Part shown: positions 1 to 8,364 of the stretch, piece by piece
Numbering within the stretch: the stretch's first letter is position 1
Layout: every line of letters starts with the position of its first letter
Assembly (NCBI RefSeq): GCF_014385095.1
Contig: NZ_JACRTC010000001.1
Location: forward strand, 682,001-746,000
DNA: 64,000 bases
Origin: Zongyangia hominis
Lineage (GTDB): Bacteria > Bacillota > Clostridia > Oscillospirales > Ruminococcaceae
Reading direction: 5' to 3'
Made by a program: the position numbers and the translations under genes
The notes under the pieces: generated by a model
The model's input: only the letters and a program-made list of their open reading frames with translations
Databases searched by the model: none
Told to the model about the DNA's origin: nothing

Positions 1-757
1 GACGCGGCTCGGGCGCCGCCTCCAGTTCCTCGGGCGTGATGCCGTCCCCCTTGCGCTTGTGGCGAAGCCATAGGTAGAACATCCCCGCGAAGGTGCTCAA
101 AGTGACGCCGAAGATGGCGCCCGCCGCCGCGTAGGGCAAGGTGACGGACTGGGCCTCGGCCAAAGTCGCCGCCGCTTGGCCAAAGACTTTGCCGCCGCCT
201 TTAAACTGGTTGAGGCCCCACTGCATCATCAGATAAGCGCCCAGCATCCCCGCCGTCAGCTTGCAGACGGCCTCCACGATCTGGGAGGCGGCGGTGGGAT
301 ACATGTTGCGCAGGCCCTGATAATACCCCCGGTAGGCGGAAGTCATGCAGCCGAAGAAGATGGCGGGAGAAATGGCTACCACCGACCAGAAAGCGCCGGG
401 GTTTCCCACCGCCCGGACAAAGAGCCCGGAGCCGAAGATCATGAGCGTCAGACCCACGAGTCCGGTGCCCAAAAACAGAGCCGTCGAAATCCTCATGATG
501 CGGCGGATATCCTTATACCGCCGTATCGCCGCGTTTTCCGCCACCATCTTGGCCACCGCCACCGGCAGTCCGGCGATGGACAGGGCGTAGATGGGATTGA
601 AGAGCCCGTAGGCCGTGGTAAAATACCCCATGCCCTCCCCGCCGATGAGGTTGGTCAGCGGGATTTTGAACACCGCGCCAATCAATTTGACAATGATGGT
701 CGCCGCCATCAAGATGATTGCGCCGTGCAGGAAGCTTTGTTTGGGTCTGTTTGGCAT
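1..757 (-). CDS. SpoVB-like polysaccharide flippase (MATE/MOP superfamily), 3' end cut by window edge
   Basis: Open frame from an ATG at 757 that runs off the left edge, so about 252 N-terminal residues are visible. The protein starts MPNRPKQSFLHGAIIL and is rich in hydrophobic helices. It contains the stretch SAYRGYYQGLRNMYPTAASQ, typical of the stage V sporulation protein B / MurJ-like group that flips lipid-linked glycan precursors across the membrane during cortex or wall synthesis. The gene is short here only because the window ends. The nearest downstream-facing neighbour, glnN, lies 75 bases upstream on the same strand and is functionally unrelated. Family assignment is solid; a sporulation role rather than a general wall or polysaccharide role is inferred from similarity. 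Confidence 0.85.
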   Translation of the reverse strand, partial: MPNRPKQSFLHGAIILMAATIIVKLIGAVFKIPLTNLIGGEGMGYFTTAYGLFNPIYALSIAGLPVAVAKMVAENAAIRRYKDIRRIMRISTALFLGTGLVGLTLMIFGSGLFVRAVGNPGAFWSVVAISPAIFFGCMTSAYRGYYQGLRNMYPTAASQIVEAVCKLTAGMLGAYLMMQWGLNQFKGGGKVFGQAAATLAEAQSVTLPYAAAGAIFGVTLSTFAGMFYLWLRHKRKGDGITPEELEAAPEPR

Positions 758-832
758 GGACGTACTTCCCCCTCTTTCGTATTCGCGGACTGGGACAGCC
801 GTTATTTCATAAGTATTACCGGACGAGCGGGA

Positions 833-2950
833 TTATACGTTAAAGAGGATGTCCTGATAGGACGGGATGGGCCAGCGGGCCTTATCCACAATCAGCTCCA
901 ACGCGTCGGCGATACCCCTGATCTGGTGCATCAGCGGCAACACCACATCCCGGCAGCGGGCGGCCCGCTCCTCCATATCGGTGAGGGCCGTGGTGCTTTC
1001 GCACAGCACCCCCAGCTGCACCGTGTAGCGGTCCAGTTCGTCCAGCTTCCGGCTGAGAAACTCCAGCCGCTTTTCCTGGGAGGACGCCGGAAAATGGTGG
1101 GACCTGATTTTGGTCAGGCTGTCGGCCACCTCGGTCGCATAGCGCATCACCGCCGGGTAGATCTCCCGGTTGACCATCCGCACCATGGTCCGCGCTTCGA
1201 TGAGGACATGTTTGCCGTAGCGCTCCAGCATGACCTCTTCCCTGGCCCGCATCTCGCTCTCCCGGCAGACGCCGTACCGGTCAAAAAGCTGGAGCGCCCG
1301 CGGATGCACCAAAGTCTTGGCCCCGCTGACCGCGTCGTTTATGCAGGGCAGGCCCCGTTTGGCGGCCTCCGCGGGCCAATCGGGGTCGTAGCTGTTGCCG
1401 TTATAGATAATCCGCCCGTGTTTCTCATAAATTTCCCGGATGAGGCCCACGATATCGCCGTCAAAATCCCGGCTCTTTTCCAATCGGGTGGCAATGTAGT
1501 CGAGTGATTCCGCCACCATGGTGTTGAGTGTGGCGTTGACCCAAGACACCGACATGGAGGAGCCCAGCATGCGAAACTCGAACTTGCTACCGGTGAAGGC
1601 GAAGGGGGAGGTCCGGTTGCGATCGGTGGCGTCCACCGCCATCTGGGGCAGGGTTGGGATGCCGAAGTCCACCACTGTATCCTTCTGGTAGTCCTCCGTT
1701 CCCGGCTCCCCCGCCACCCGGCGCAGCACCGATAAGATGGACTCGCCCAGGCACAGGGAAACGATGGAGGGAGGCGCCTCATAGCCGCCCAGGCGCTGGT
1801 CGTTGCCCGCGCTGGAGGCGGCGGCTCTGAGCAGCGGGGCATACAGGTCGATGGCGCGGATGACAGCACACAAAAACAGCAGGAATTTGGCGTTGTCGTA
1901 GGGGTTATCCCCCGGCTCGAACAGATTTTGGCCGTCGTCGGTGATGAGGGACCAGTTGTTGTGCTTGCCGGAACCATTGACATATGCAAAAGGCTTTTCA
2001 TGGAGCAGGCAGACCAGCCGGTGGCGCAGTGCCACCCGGTGGAGAGTCTCCATGATGAGCTGGTTTTGGTCGGCGGAGATGTTGTCCACCGTGAAGATGG
2101 GGGCCAGCTCATGCTGGCAGGGGGCCGCCTCGTTGTGCTTGGTCTTGGCCGAGACGCCCATGCTCCAAAGCTCCTCGTCGATCTCCTTCATAAATAAGGA
2201 GACCCGCTCCCCTAAAGAGGCGTAGTAATGATCGTCCATCTCCTGGCACTTGGGCGGCCTCGCGCCGAACAGGGTCCGGCCACAGAGCTTTAAGTCCTCC
2301 CGCTTCTGGAAGGTGTCCAGGTCGATGAGGAAATACTCCTGCTCGGCCCCCACCGACGCCCTCACGTGCTTGACCTGGTGGTCTCCGAAGAGATGTAACA
2401 GCCGCAACGACTGGGTTTCCAGCGCCTTAGCTGCCCGCAGTAGCGGCGTCTTCTCGTCCAGCGATTCCCCGGTGTAGGAGCAAAAGGCGGTGGGGATGCA
2501 CAAAGTCACCCCCGATTTGTCCTCCTTGAGGAAGGCGGGGGATGTGGGATCCCACATGGTGTACCCCCTCGCCTCAAAGGTACAGCGCAGGCCGCCCGAG
2601 GGAAAGGACGAGGCGTCCGACTCCCCCTTGATGAGCATTTTGCCCGAAAATTCCATGATGGCCCCGCCGCCGGAGGTGGTGGACATAAACGATTCGTACT
2701 TCTCCGCCGTGCAGCCGTTGAGGGGCTGGAACCAGTGGGTGTAATGGGTCGCCCCCATGGAGACGGCCCAGTCCTTCATGGCGTTGGCCACCACCTCCGC
2801 CAGTTTGGCGTCGAGCATGCGGCCCTCGTCGATGACCTTTTTCAGCTCCCGGTAGGTCTCCTCCGGCAGACGCTCCTGCATCAGCCGGTCGTCGAAGACG
2901 TGAGTGCCAAAAATATCGCAAAGTTTGCAGTCACGGATAGAATCTTCCAT
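833..2950 (-). CDS. glnN: Type III glutamine synthetase (GSIII)
   Basis: A 705-residue protein, the usual size for the large dodecameric GSIII enzymes and much longer than GlnA (about 450 residues). It would make glutamine from glutamate, ammonia and ATP in the cytoplasm. Visible family signatures include the N-terminal GSIII region (HYTHWFQPLNG, about residue 70), the active-site stretch GAEQEYFLID with metal-binding glutamates near residue 205, KHNEAAPCQHELAP, and FAYVNGSGKHNNWS for nucleotide/glutamate binding. The ATG at 2950 has a GGGGAG ribosome site 11 bases upstream. It is a single gene: a stem-loop ending the upstream amidohydrolase separates it from the purine genes. No nitrogen-control site was recognised upstream. 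Confidence 0.96.
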   Translation of the reverse strand: MEDSIRDCKLCDIFGTHVFDDRLMQERLPEETYRELKKVIDEGRMLDAKLAEVVANAMKDWAVSMGATHYTHWFQPLNGCTAEKYESFMSTTSGGGAIMEFSGKMLIKGESDASSFPSGGLRCTFEARGYTMWDPTSPAFLKEDKSGVTLCIPTAFCSYTGESLDEKTPLLRAAKALETQSLRLLHLFGDHQVKHVRASVGAEQEYFLIDLDTFQKREDLKLCGRTLFGARPPKCQEMDDHYYASLGERVSLFMKEIDEELWSMGVSAKTKHNEAAPCQHELAPIFTVDNISADQNQLIMETLHRVALRHRLVCLLHEKPFAYVNGSGKHNNWSLITDDGQNLFEPGDNPYDNAKFLLFLCAVIRAIDLYAPLLRAAASSAGNDQRLGGYEAPPSIVSLCLGESILSVLRRVAGEPGTEDYQKDTVVDFGIPTLPQMAVDATDRNRTSPFAFTGSKFEFRMLGSSMSVSWVNATLNTMVAESLDYIATRLEKSRDFDGDIVGLIREIYEKHGRIIYNGNSYDPDWPAEAAKRGLPCINDAVSGAKTLVHPRALQLFDRYGVCRESEMRAREEVMLERYGKHVLIEARTMVRMVNREIYPAVMRYATEVADSLTKIRSHHFPASSQEKRLEFLSRKLDELDRYTVQLGVLCESTTALTDMEERAARCRDVVLPLMHQIRGIADALELIVDKARWPIPSYQDILFNV

Positions 2951-2977
2951 GTTGATTCATTCTCCCCTTTATCTTTC

Positions 2978-3014
2978 TAAAACGCCGGACTTTTTCTCTG
3001 TATCCGGCGCGTTT
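2978..3014 (-). terminator. Stem-loop terminator after the amidohydrolase gene
   Basis: Arms AACGCCGGA (2981-2989) and TCCGGCGCGTT (3003-3013) pair, and on the minus strand are followed by TTTTAG. The right arm touches the amidohydrolase stop codon. It separates the purine salvage pair from glnN. Confidence 0.6.
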
Positions 3015-4338
3015 ATTCCGATATGGACTCTATCTGCCGCACTGGCCCAATGCGGTTCAAAATCTCTTTGGCCGAGCGGTCCGCCCCGGCCATGATACTC
3101 TCCTCACCCAGCGTCAAATAGACGCCGTCCTTATAGAGGACCCGTCCGTCGCACATGGTCAGAACCACGTCGGAGGCTTTGGCCCCGAAGACGACGGCGC
3201 CCAGGACATCGTGGACCGGCTGGATGTGGGGGCGATGCAGGTCGAGGACGGTGAGGTCCGCCCGGAAACCCTCTTTGATAAGCCCGCAGTCCTCCCGGCC
3301 CTGGCTGAGGGCCCCGGCGCGGGTGGCCATGTAAAGGACTTCCCGGGGCGGCAGAAGACAAGGGTCCCCCGCTATACCCTTGCCAAGCAAAGAACAAAGG
3401 CGCATTTCAGAGAGCATATCCAAATTGTTGTTGCTGGCCGCGCCGTCGGTGCCGATGGCCACGTTGACCCCGCTTTTTAAAAGCGCCGGGACGTCGGTCA
3501 CCCCGCTGCCCAGCTTGAGGTTACTGGCCGGACAGTGGGCCACACTGGCCCCGGCGGCGCGCAGAAGCTCCCGGTCGCCTTCCTCCAAATAGACGCCGTG
3601 GGCAAAGTGGGCCCGACTTTCCAGCAGGCCGCAGTCGGCAAAGTACCGGGCGGGCGTCCTCCCGCCCCGGCGTGCCTTGCACCCCTCGTGCTCCTCCCTC
3701 GTCTCCGAGAGATGGACATGGGTGATGCTGCCCTTCTCTTTGGCCAGCCGTGCCATCCCCCGCACCGTCTCCTCGTCGGTCGTGTACTCCGCGTGCAGGC
3801 AGGTGTCAATTTTGATGCGGCCGTTTTTGGCCCCGTCCCAGCGCTTAAAAAGGGAAAACATGTGGCGCACCAGTAGGTTATCCTCAAACGGGACCGGCGG
3901 AACGGGGCTTGTCACCCCCACCGCCAAATTGCACTTGATGCCGCTTTCCGCCACGGCCCGGGCGATCTCCTCGCAGGAAAAATACATCTCGGAAAAGCTC
4001 GTCACCCCGCAGGCGAGCATTTCGGCAATGCCCAGCATGGCGCCATAATAAAAGTGCTCGGACTGGATCTGCGCCTCGAAGGGGAAGACCTTTTCGTGAA
4101 GCCACCGGTCCAGGGGCAGTCCCTCGGCATACCCCCGCAGGAGGGTCATGGCCACATGACAGTGGGCGTTGACAAACCCGGGCAGGAGCACCTTGTCCCG
4201 CCCCCCATAAACTTCGCCGAAGTCCTCCTTTGGCAGCTCGTCAGAGAGATAGGCGATCTTGTCCCCCCGCACGCCCACATAGCAGTGATTGCGGACCTCA
4301 AAGTTTTCGTCGATGACGGTGATGTCCCGAAACAGCAT
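3013..4338 (-). CDS. Amidohydrolase: 5'-deoxyadenosine / S-adenosylhomocysteine / methylthioadenosine deaminase type
   Basis: A 441-residue zinc amidohydrolase of the MtaD/DadD branch (COG0402). The reaction expected is hydrolytic deamination of an adenosine-like nucleoside to the inosine form. Metal and substrate motifs are visible in order: NAHCHVAMTLLRG (HxH near residue 70), THVHLSE, FAHGVYL, and GTDGAASNNNLDM with the metal-binding aspartate. The open frame extends much further upstream inside the PNP gene, but the ATG at 4338 has a GGAGGG site six bases before it and lies 17 bases after the PNP stop, so it is the chosen start. Pairing with PNP suggests nucleoside salvage: deamination followed by phosphorolysis. 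The exact substrate cannot be read from the sequence. Confidence 0.88.
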   Translation of the reverse strand: MLFRDITVIDENFEVRNHCYVGVRGDKIAYLSDELPKEDFGEVYGGRDKVLLPGFVNAHCHVAMTLLRGYAEGLPLDRWLHEKVFPFEAQIQSEHFYYGAMLGIAEMLACGVTSFSEMYFSCEEIARAVAESGIKCNLAVGVTSPVPPVPFEDNLLVRHMFSLFKRWDGAKNGRIKIDTCLHAEYTTDEETVRGMARLAKEKGSITHVHLSETREEHEGCKARRGGRTPARYFADCGLLESRAHFAHGVYLEEGDRELLRAAGASVAHCPASNLKLGSGVTDVPALLKSGVNVAIGTDGAASNNNLDMLSEMRLCSLLGKGIAGDPCLLPPREVLYMATRAGALSQGREDCGLIKEGFRADLTVLDLHRPHIQPVHDVLGAVVFGAKASDVVLTMCDGRVLYKDGVYLTLGEESIMAGADRSAKEILNRIGPVRQIESISE

Positions 4339-4354
4339 GACGCACCCTCCCCGC

Positions 4355-5173
4355 CTAGATTTTTTCCAGAATGGCGCCCAGCAGCTTCTGGAAGTCGCCA
4401 GCCCGTTTGGAGGTGATTTCCACCACCTCTTCGTCGGTGATGGGGGCGTCCAGGATGCCCGCCGCCATGTTGGAGATGCAGGAGATGCCCAGTACCTGGA
4501 TGCCGCAGTGGGCCGCCGCGATGACTTCCGGCACGGTGGACATGCCCACCGCGTCGCACCCCAGTGTCCGCAGGGCGCGGATTTCCGCCGGCGTCTCAAA
4601 CTGGGGGCCCGGCATAAAGGCGTAAACGCCCTCCTGCACGCCGATGCCGCAGGACGCGGCGGCCTCTTTAGCCAGCGCGCGCAGCTGGGGGTCGTAGGCG
4701 TGGGACATGTCAAAGAAGCGGGGGCCCAGCTCGTCGATGTTGCCGCCCCGGGCCGGGGACTCGGTGAAAAACTTCACGTGGTCGGTGATGAGCATGAAGT
4801 CGCCCACCGAGAAGCCGGGGTTTAACCCGCCTGCGGCATTGGTGACCACCAGCTTTTCGACGCCCAACAGCCGCAAAACGCGGGTGGGATAGACCACCTG
4901 CTCCATGGAAAAGCCCTCATAGTAGTGGTAGCGCCCCGACAGGAGGAGCACCTTCTTCTCCCCCACCCGCACCAGATGCATCCGGTAAGCGTGGGCCTTA
5001 TTGGTGCCCTTGGGGAAGTGGGGAATCTCCTCATAGGGAAGCGTCACCGCGTCGGAAAAGCGGTTGGCGTAGACGCCCAGCCCCGAACCCAGGATGACCG
5101 CCGCGTCGGGCTGCTCGCCGATCTTCTCCCCGACATACATGGCGCTAGCCGCATAGTCACTGTAATGAAACAA
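4355..5173 (-). CDS. punA: Purine nucleoside phosphorylase (trimeric PNP, PunA type)
   Basis: A 272-residue protein that splits inosine or guanosine with phosphate into base and ribose-1-phosphate. Family motifs are complete: ILGSGLG (phosphate loop, about residue 28), GRYHYYEG, VVTNAAGGLNP, GVYAFMPGPQFETPAEI and GCDAVGMSTVPEVIAA, with NMAAGI near the C-terminus. The start is a TTG at 5173: the frame reads TTG TTT CAT TAC, with AAAGGAG nine bases upstream and no suitable ATG, so the weak start codon is probably real. It is the first gene of a two-gene unit with the deaminase. A G/C-rich hairpin (GCTCCCG...CGGGAGC, about 5198-5227) lies in its short leader. Confidence 0.93.
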   Translation of the reverse strand: MFHYSDYAASAMYVGEKIGEQPDAAVILGSGLGVYANRFSDAVTLPYEEIPHFPKGTNKAHAYRMHLVRVGEKKVLLLSGRYHYYEGFSMEQVVYPTRVLRLLGVEKLVVTNAAGGLNPGFSVGDFMLITDHVKFFTESPARGGNIDELGPRFFDMSHAYDPQLRALAKEAAASCGIGVQEGVYAFMPGPQFETPAEIRALRTLGCDAVGMSTVPEVIAAAHCGIQVLGISCISNMAAGILDAPITDEEVVEITSKRAGDFQKLLGAILEKI

Positions 5174-5236
5174 CCTCGTTCTCTCCTTTGTCCTGTGCTC
5201 CCGTTTCCCCCTTGAGGGGCGGGAGCTTTATTCCTC

Positions 5237-5250
5237 TTAGTTTAAACTAA
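5237..5250 (-). promoter_or_regulatory. 14-bp perfect palindrome over the probable -10 of the PNP unit
   Basis: TTAGTTTAAACTAA is a perfect dyad. On the minus strand it overlaps a TAAACT -10-like hexamer, with a poor -35 (TATACA) 17 bases upstream. It may be an operator for the purine pair; no regulator was identified. Confidence 0.4.
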
Positions 5251-5263
5251 AAAAACGCGTTTG

Positions 5264-5300
5264 TATAGAAAAAAGGGTGAATATCTCTATTCACCCTTTC
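5264..5300 (-). terminator. Rho-independent terminator after the zinc-ribbon gene
   Basis: Arms AAAGGGTGAAT (5272-5282) and ATTCACCCTTT (5289-5299) with loop ATCTCT. On the minus strand they are followed by a run of six or seven T residues. Confidence 0.85.
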
Positions 5301-5341
5301 GGTCATGTCTTCGTTTTGCGTTTAAGACCCTGGCCCTGCTA

Positions 5342-5836
5342 TTATTCCTCGGTCTTGGGCTCCTCTGCCGCCGTCTCAGCGGGCTCCTCGGGGGCCTGCG
5401 GCTCCTCAGTGGGCGCTTCCTCCGCCGGGACCTCCTCTCCGGGGGCCGCCTCCTCTTCGTCCGCGGGCTCCGGCATGGGGTCCAGCTTGGCGCCGCAGCG
5501 GTTGCAGTAGAGGGAACCGATGGGGTTAGCGTAGCCGCAGGATTTGCAGCGAATGAGCTTTTTAAGCTGCATCAGCTGATCGGTGTCCGCTTCCAACTGG
5601 TCGATGAGGGCCTGAATCTCCGCGACGCACACGGCGACCAGTTCATCGTTCTCGACGCCGGACTTTTTGCAGTCGAACACGATCTTGCCCAGACGGCCAT
5701 AGGCTTTTTCAATCTCCGCCTTGGTCTGGGAACATTTGAGTTTGAGCTTGGAAATGGCGACGACCTCTTCGGTCATCTTGCCCGCTTTGTCACAGGCGTC
5801 CTTTGCCGCATTGACGAAACTATCAAACATATCCAT
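5342..5836 (-). CDS. Small zinc-ribbon protein with coiled N-terminal half and acidic Pro/Glu tail
   Basis: A 164-residue protein of unknown function. Residues about 1-95 are predicted helical and charged (MDMFDSFVNAAKDACDKAGK...), a pattern seen in membrane-associated or coiled scaffolding proteins. A zinc ribbon of the form CKSCGYANP-x5-CNRCG follows, and the last 50 residues are almost entirely E, P and A. The ATG at 5836 is preceded by AAGGAGGATTTCT, so it was preferred over the longer frame starting at 5887. A TATAAT hexamer (5886-5891 on the minus strand) lies about 50 bases upstream. It has its own terminator, so it is monocistronic. The protein belongs to a broad group of uncharacterised Firmicute zinc-ribbon proteins; no reaction can be assigned. 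Confidence 0.75.
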   Translation of the reverse strand: MDMFDSFVNAAKDACDKAGKMTEEVVAISKLKLKCSQTKAEIEKAYGRLGKIVFDCKKSGVENDELVAVCVAEIQALIDQLEADTDQLMQLKKLIRCKSCGYANPIGSLYCNRCGAKLDPMPEPADEEEAAPGEEVPAEEAPTEEPQAPEEPAETAAEEPKTEE

Positions 5837-5957
5837 AGAAATCCTCCTTGTGATCCCAGGAAATAGATGCCCTGATTTGGTTATCATTATAGCTCTTTTC
5901 CCCAGCCATGGGGGATTTTTGCAAGAGAATTTATAAAAAATTAATAGTTTTCTAAAC

Positions 5958-6896
5958 TTATTCCCCGCCGATAAATTCGCGGAGGAGGGAGTCGGCCGGA
6001 ACCAGCTGGGGACTCACCGGCAAAAAGGCAGCGATGGCGCTCTCGATGCGGGCCACCTTCTCCTCATGATCCTGGTGGTGACCTTGGAGCAGGGGAGCGA
6101 GCTCCCGGCCGAAAAGGCTGGGTTCATACATGATGGCCGTGTCGATGGTCAGATCCGCCGTCTTCTCAAAAGGCTCGATATAAAGCTGAGAGGCATGGCA
6201 GATGTCCCGCCAGTCTTCCAGCGTCTTATCGGGAGGCGTGTTACGGAAATGGTAATCTCTGACCATCCGGCGGATAAGCCGGGTATTCTCCTGGCCGATG
6301 AGCACCTGATTGCCGATGACAAACCGGCTTTTCACCGACACGTAGATGCGAAAGAGCCGCTCCTGCTCCATGGGGGGCAAAAGCACCGGATTGAGGGCGT
6401 GAAGGCCCTCCACAATGACCACATCGTTTTGGGAGATGCGCACGTGTCTCGCTTCGGGAGAGCGCATACCAGTGCCAAAGTCAAAGATGGGAAACCACGC
6501 CTGGCTATGGGAAATGAGGTTAAAAAAGCACCGATGCATGCATTCAATGTCCAGGGAAAAAATGCTCTCATAATCGCTGCGGCCGTCGGCAAAACGGGTG
6601 GGCGCCTCGGCGCCGATAAAAAAGTCGTCCAAAGAGATGACCACCGCGCCGATGCCGATTTCCTCCAGCTGGTGTTTGAGTTTGCGGGCCGTGGTGGTCT
6701 TGCCCGAGGCGGTGGGGCCCGCGATCATGACAAAGTTTACTTTACCGATGCGCTTTTTGATCTCCAGAGCCGCGTGATAGAGGTTTTGCCGATACTTTTC
6801 CTCCCCCAGCGCCACCAGCGCCGCGGGGTCTTCCTTGGCCATGCGGTTAATTTCCGAGATGTCGTAATGGGGCTTACTTAAGTCCATTGTGTTCAT
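5958..6896 (-). CDS. Uridine kinase-like P-loop kinase (phosphoribulokinase/uridine kinase family)
   Basis: A 312-residue nucleoside kinase-like protein. The Walker A loop GPTASGKTTTA lies near residue 60, followed by ISLDDFF and the Walker B-like VVIVEGLHALNP, the layout of uridine kinases and PRK-family enzymes. It is longer than Udk (about 210 residues) because of an N-terminal extension of about 45 residues and an extended C-terminus. This longer form is common in Clostridia and often annotated as a nucleoside kinase. It is the last gene of the recJ-to-kinase operon; its start lies inside the 3' end of hemZ with a 23-base overlap, which implies coupled translation. The likely role is phosphorylation of uridine or cytidine, but the true substrate is not shown here. 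Confidence 0.82.
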   Translation of the reverse strand: MNTMDLSKPHYDISEINRMAKEDPAALVALGEEKYRQNLYHAALEIKKRIGKVNFVMIAGPTASGKTTTARKLKHQLEEIGIGAVVISLDDFFIGAEAPTRFADGRSDYESIFSLDIECMHRCFFNLISHSQAWFPIFDFGTGMRSPEARHVRISQNDVVIVEGLHALNPVLLPPMEQERLFRIYVSVKSRFVIGNQVLIGQENTRLIRRMVRDYHFRNTPPDKTLEDWRDICHASQLYIEPFEKTADLTIDTAIMYEPSLFGRELAPLLQGHHQDHEEKVARIESAIAAFLPVSPQLVPADSLLREFIGGE

Positions 6897-8364
6897 AAAA
6901 GCTCACCACCCGATTCTTTCTTTCCATCATCTGGTCAAATCTGTCGATATACTCATAGGGATATTTATAGTTGTAGATTCTTTCAATCTTCCCGGTGGGC
7001 GCCACCAGTTTGGTCACCGCCCCGGCCCCCACCGCCAGGATGGTGTGGACCTCCTCCATGATGAAGATGTTGTAGTCACTCTCGTGTCCGGATTTGGCGT
7101 AGCCCACGTTTTCCAGGTTGGCGATGGTGTTCTTCTGCCGGTAGAGGTAGTAGGGCTGCCATCCGCCGTCCATGAGGCGCTGCCGGGCGTGGTCCACCAT
7201 GGCGGAAACTTCCTCCTCGGTGGCCTTATAGAGGGAGGCATACTCCCCACCCATGTCGGAGGAGCGCTTGACGGTGAGAGTATGTACCGTCACATTCTCG
7301 GGCCCCAGCGCCATCACCTTAGAAAGGGTATCCCGAAAGCCTGCCAGGGTGTCGCCGGGGAGTCCCGCGATCAGGTCCATATTGATGTCGTCAAATCCCA
7401 TCTCCCTGGCCAGATGAAAGGCCTCCACCGTCTGGGCGGCGGTGTGGTTTCTGCCGATGGCGCGGAGCACCTCGTCCTGGAGGGTCTGGGGGTTGATGCT
7501 GATGCGGGTGACCCCCGCCTCCTTCATCACCCGCAGCTTATCCCTGTCGATGGTGTCCGGCCGGCCGGCCTCCACCGTGTATTCCAGCGCGTCGGAGACG
7601 GGGAAGCTCTCGGCCACCGCGTCGAGAATCTGCCGCAGCTGGGGGGCCGTCACCGCAGTGGGGGTTCCGCCGCCGAAGTAGATGGAAGCAAGACGCAGCC
7701 CCAATTCCCTGGCCTGCCTGCCCGCCGCCCGGATTTCCTCGCACATCAGGCGCAGATAATCGGGTACCAGGCGCTTTGTCTTCTCGATGTTGTGAGAGAC
7801 AAAGGAGCAGTAGCGGCACCGGCTGGGACAAAAGGGCATGGAGAGATAGAGGCTGTACGACTTCTCCCCCGATAGGGAGAGGATGCGCCGCTGGTTCTCG
7901 GCGATGCAGGCCGCCAGCGCACTTTTCTCCGGGGTGACCAGATATTGTTCTTCAAAATATTTCCGGGCCTCCTCCGGGCTCTTCCCCTCATCGAGAAGGC
8001 GGCGGAAGAGCTTAACCGGCCGGATGCCGGTGAGTACGCCCCATTGGGGGAAAACGCCGGTCAGCGCGGACAGCGCCCGGTAGAGGAGCACGCCGAAGGC
8101 GTACTCACAGTCATGGTCGTAGTCGCGGACGCCGTTGGGGACTTTGTCTTGCGCCTGCTCTTCCCGCCCGCGATACCGGGCGCGGACGGTGAGGGTTGTT
8201 CCCCCCTCCCCCCGCCGGAGAGACGTCAGAATATATGCCTCGTAATCACCGCTGTCCTCCGGTGTCCCCCGGAACACCGAGGTCACCGTCTCGCCGGTAA
8301 AGAAAAAGCGGCAGAGGCTTTCCAGCTCGTACCGGTAGGAATGTCCATCAAAAATAAGTGTCAT
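6874..8364 (-). CDS. hemZ: HemZ-type coproporphyrinogen III dehydrogenase-like radical SAM protein
   Basis: A 496-residue radical SAM protein with the cluster motif C179-x3-C183-x2-C186 (MPFCPSRCRYCSF), the glycine motif IYFGGGTPTA, and an N-terminal extension of about 165 residues typical of HemZ rather than HemN or HemW. Members are named oxygen-independent coproporphyrinogen oxidases because of HemN similarity, but biochemical proof for HemZ is limited. The gene overlaps the preceding MBL hydrolase gene by 17 bases and the following kinase gene by 23 bases. The conserved order relA-dtd-MBL-hemZ in Clostridia supports the identification. No other heme genes are in the window, so the pathway is not established. 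Confidence 0.88.
   Translation of the reverse strand: MTLIFDGHSYRYELESLCRFFFTGETVTSVFRGTPEDSGDYEAYILTSLRRGEGGTTLTVRARYRGREEQAQDKVPNGVRDYDHDCEYAFGVLLYRALSALTGVFPQWGVLTGIRPVKLFRRLLDEGKSPEEARKYFEEQYLVTPEKSALAACIAENQRRILSLSGEKSYSLYLSMPFCPSRCRYCSFVSHNIEKTKRLVPDYLRLMCEEIRAAGRQARELGLRLASIYFGGGTPTAVTAPQLRQILDAVAESFPVSDALEYTVEAGRPDTIDRDKLRVMKEAGVTRISINPQTLQDEVLRAIGRNHTAAQTVEAFHLAREMGFDDINMDLIAGLPGDTLAGFRDTLSKVMALGPENVTVHTLTVKRSSDMGGEYASLYKATEEEVSAMVDHARQRLMDGGWQPYYLYRQKNTIANLENVGYAKSGHESDYNIFIMEEVHTILAVGAGAVTKLVAPTGKIERIYNYKYPYEYIDRFDQMMERKNRVVSFYEHNGLK

Noticed and set aside
176..1507. 443-codon plus-strand open frame over glnN and the SpoVB gene
   Set aside because: Composition and codon pattern are of a GC-rich antisense shadow; the minus strand carries clear protein families over the same bases.
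3498..4559. Several minus-strand frames inside the amidohydrolase/PNP pair
   Set aside because: Alternative frames of real genes, without ribosome sites.
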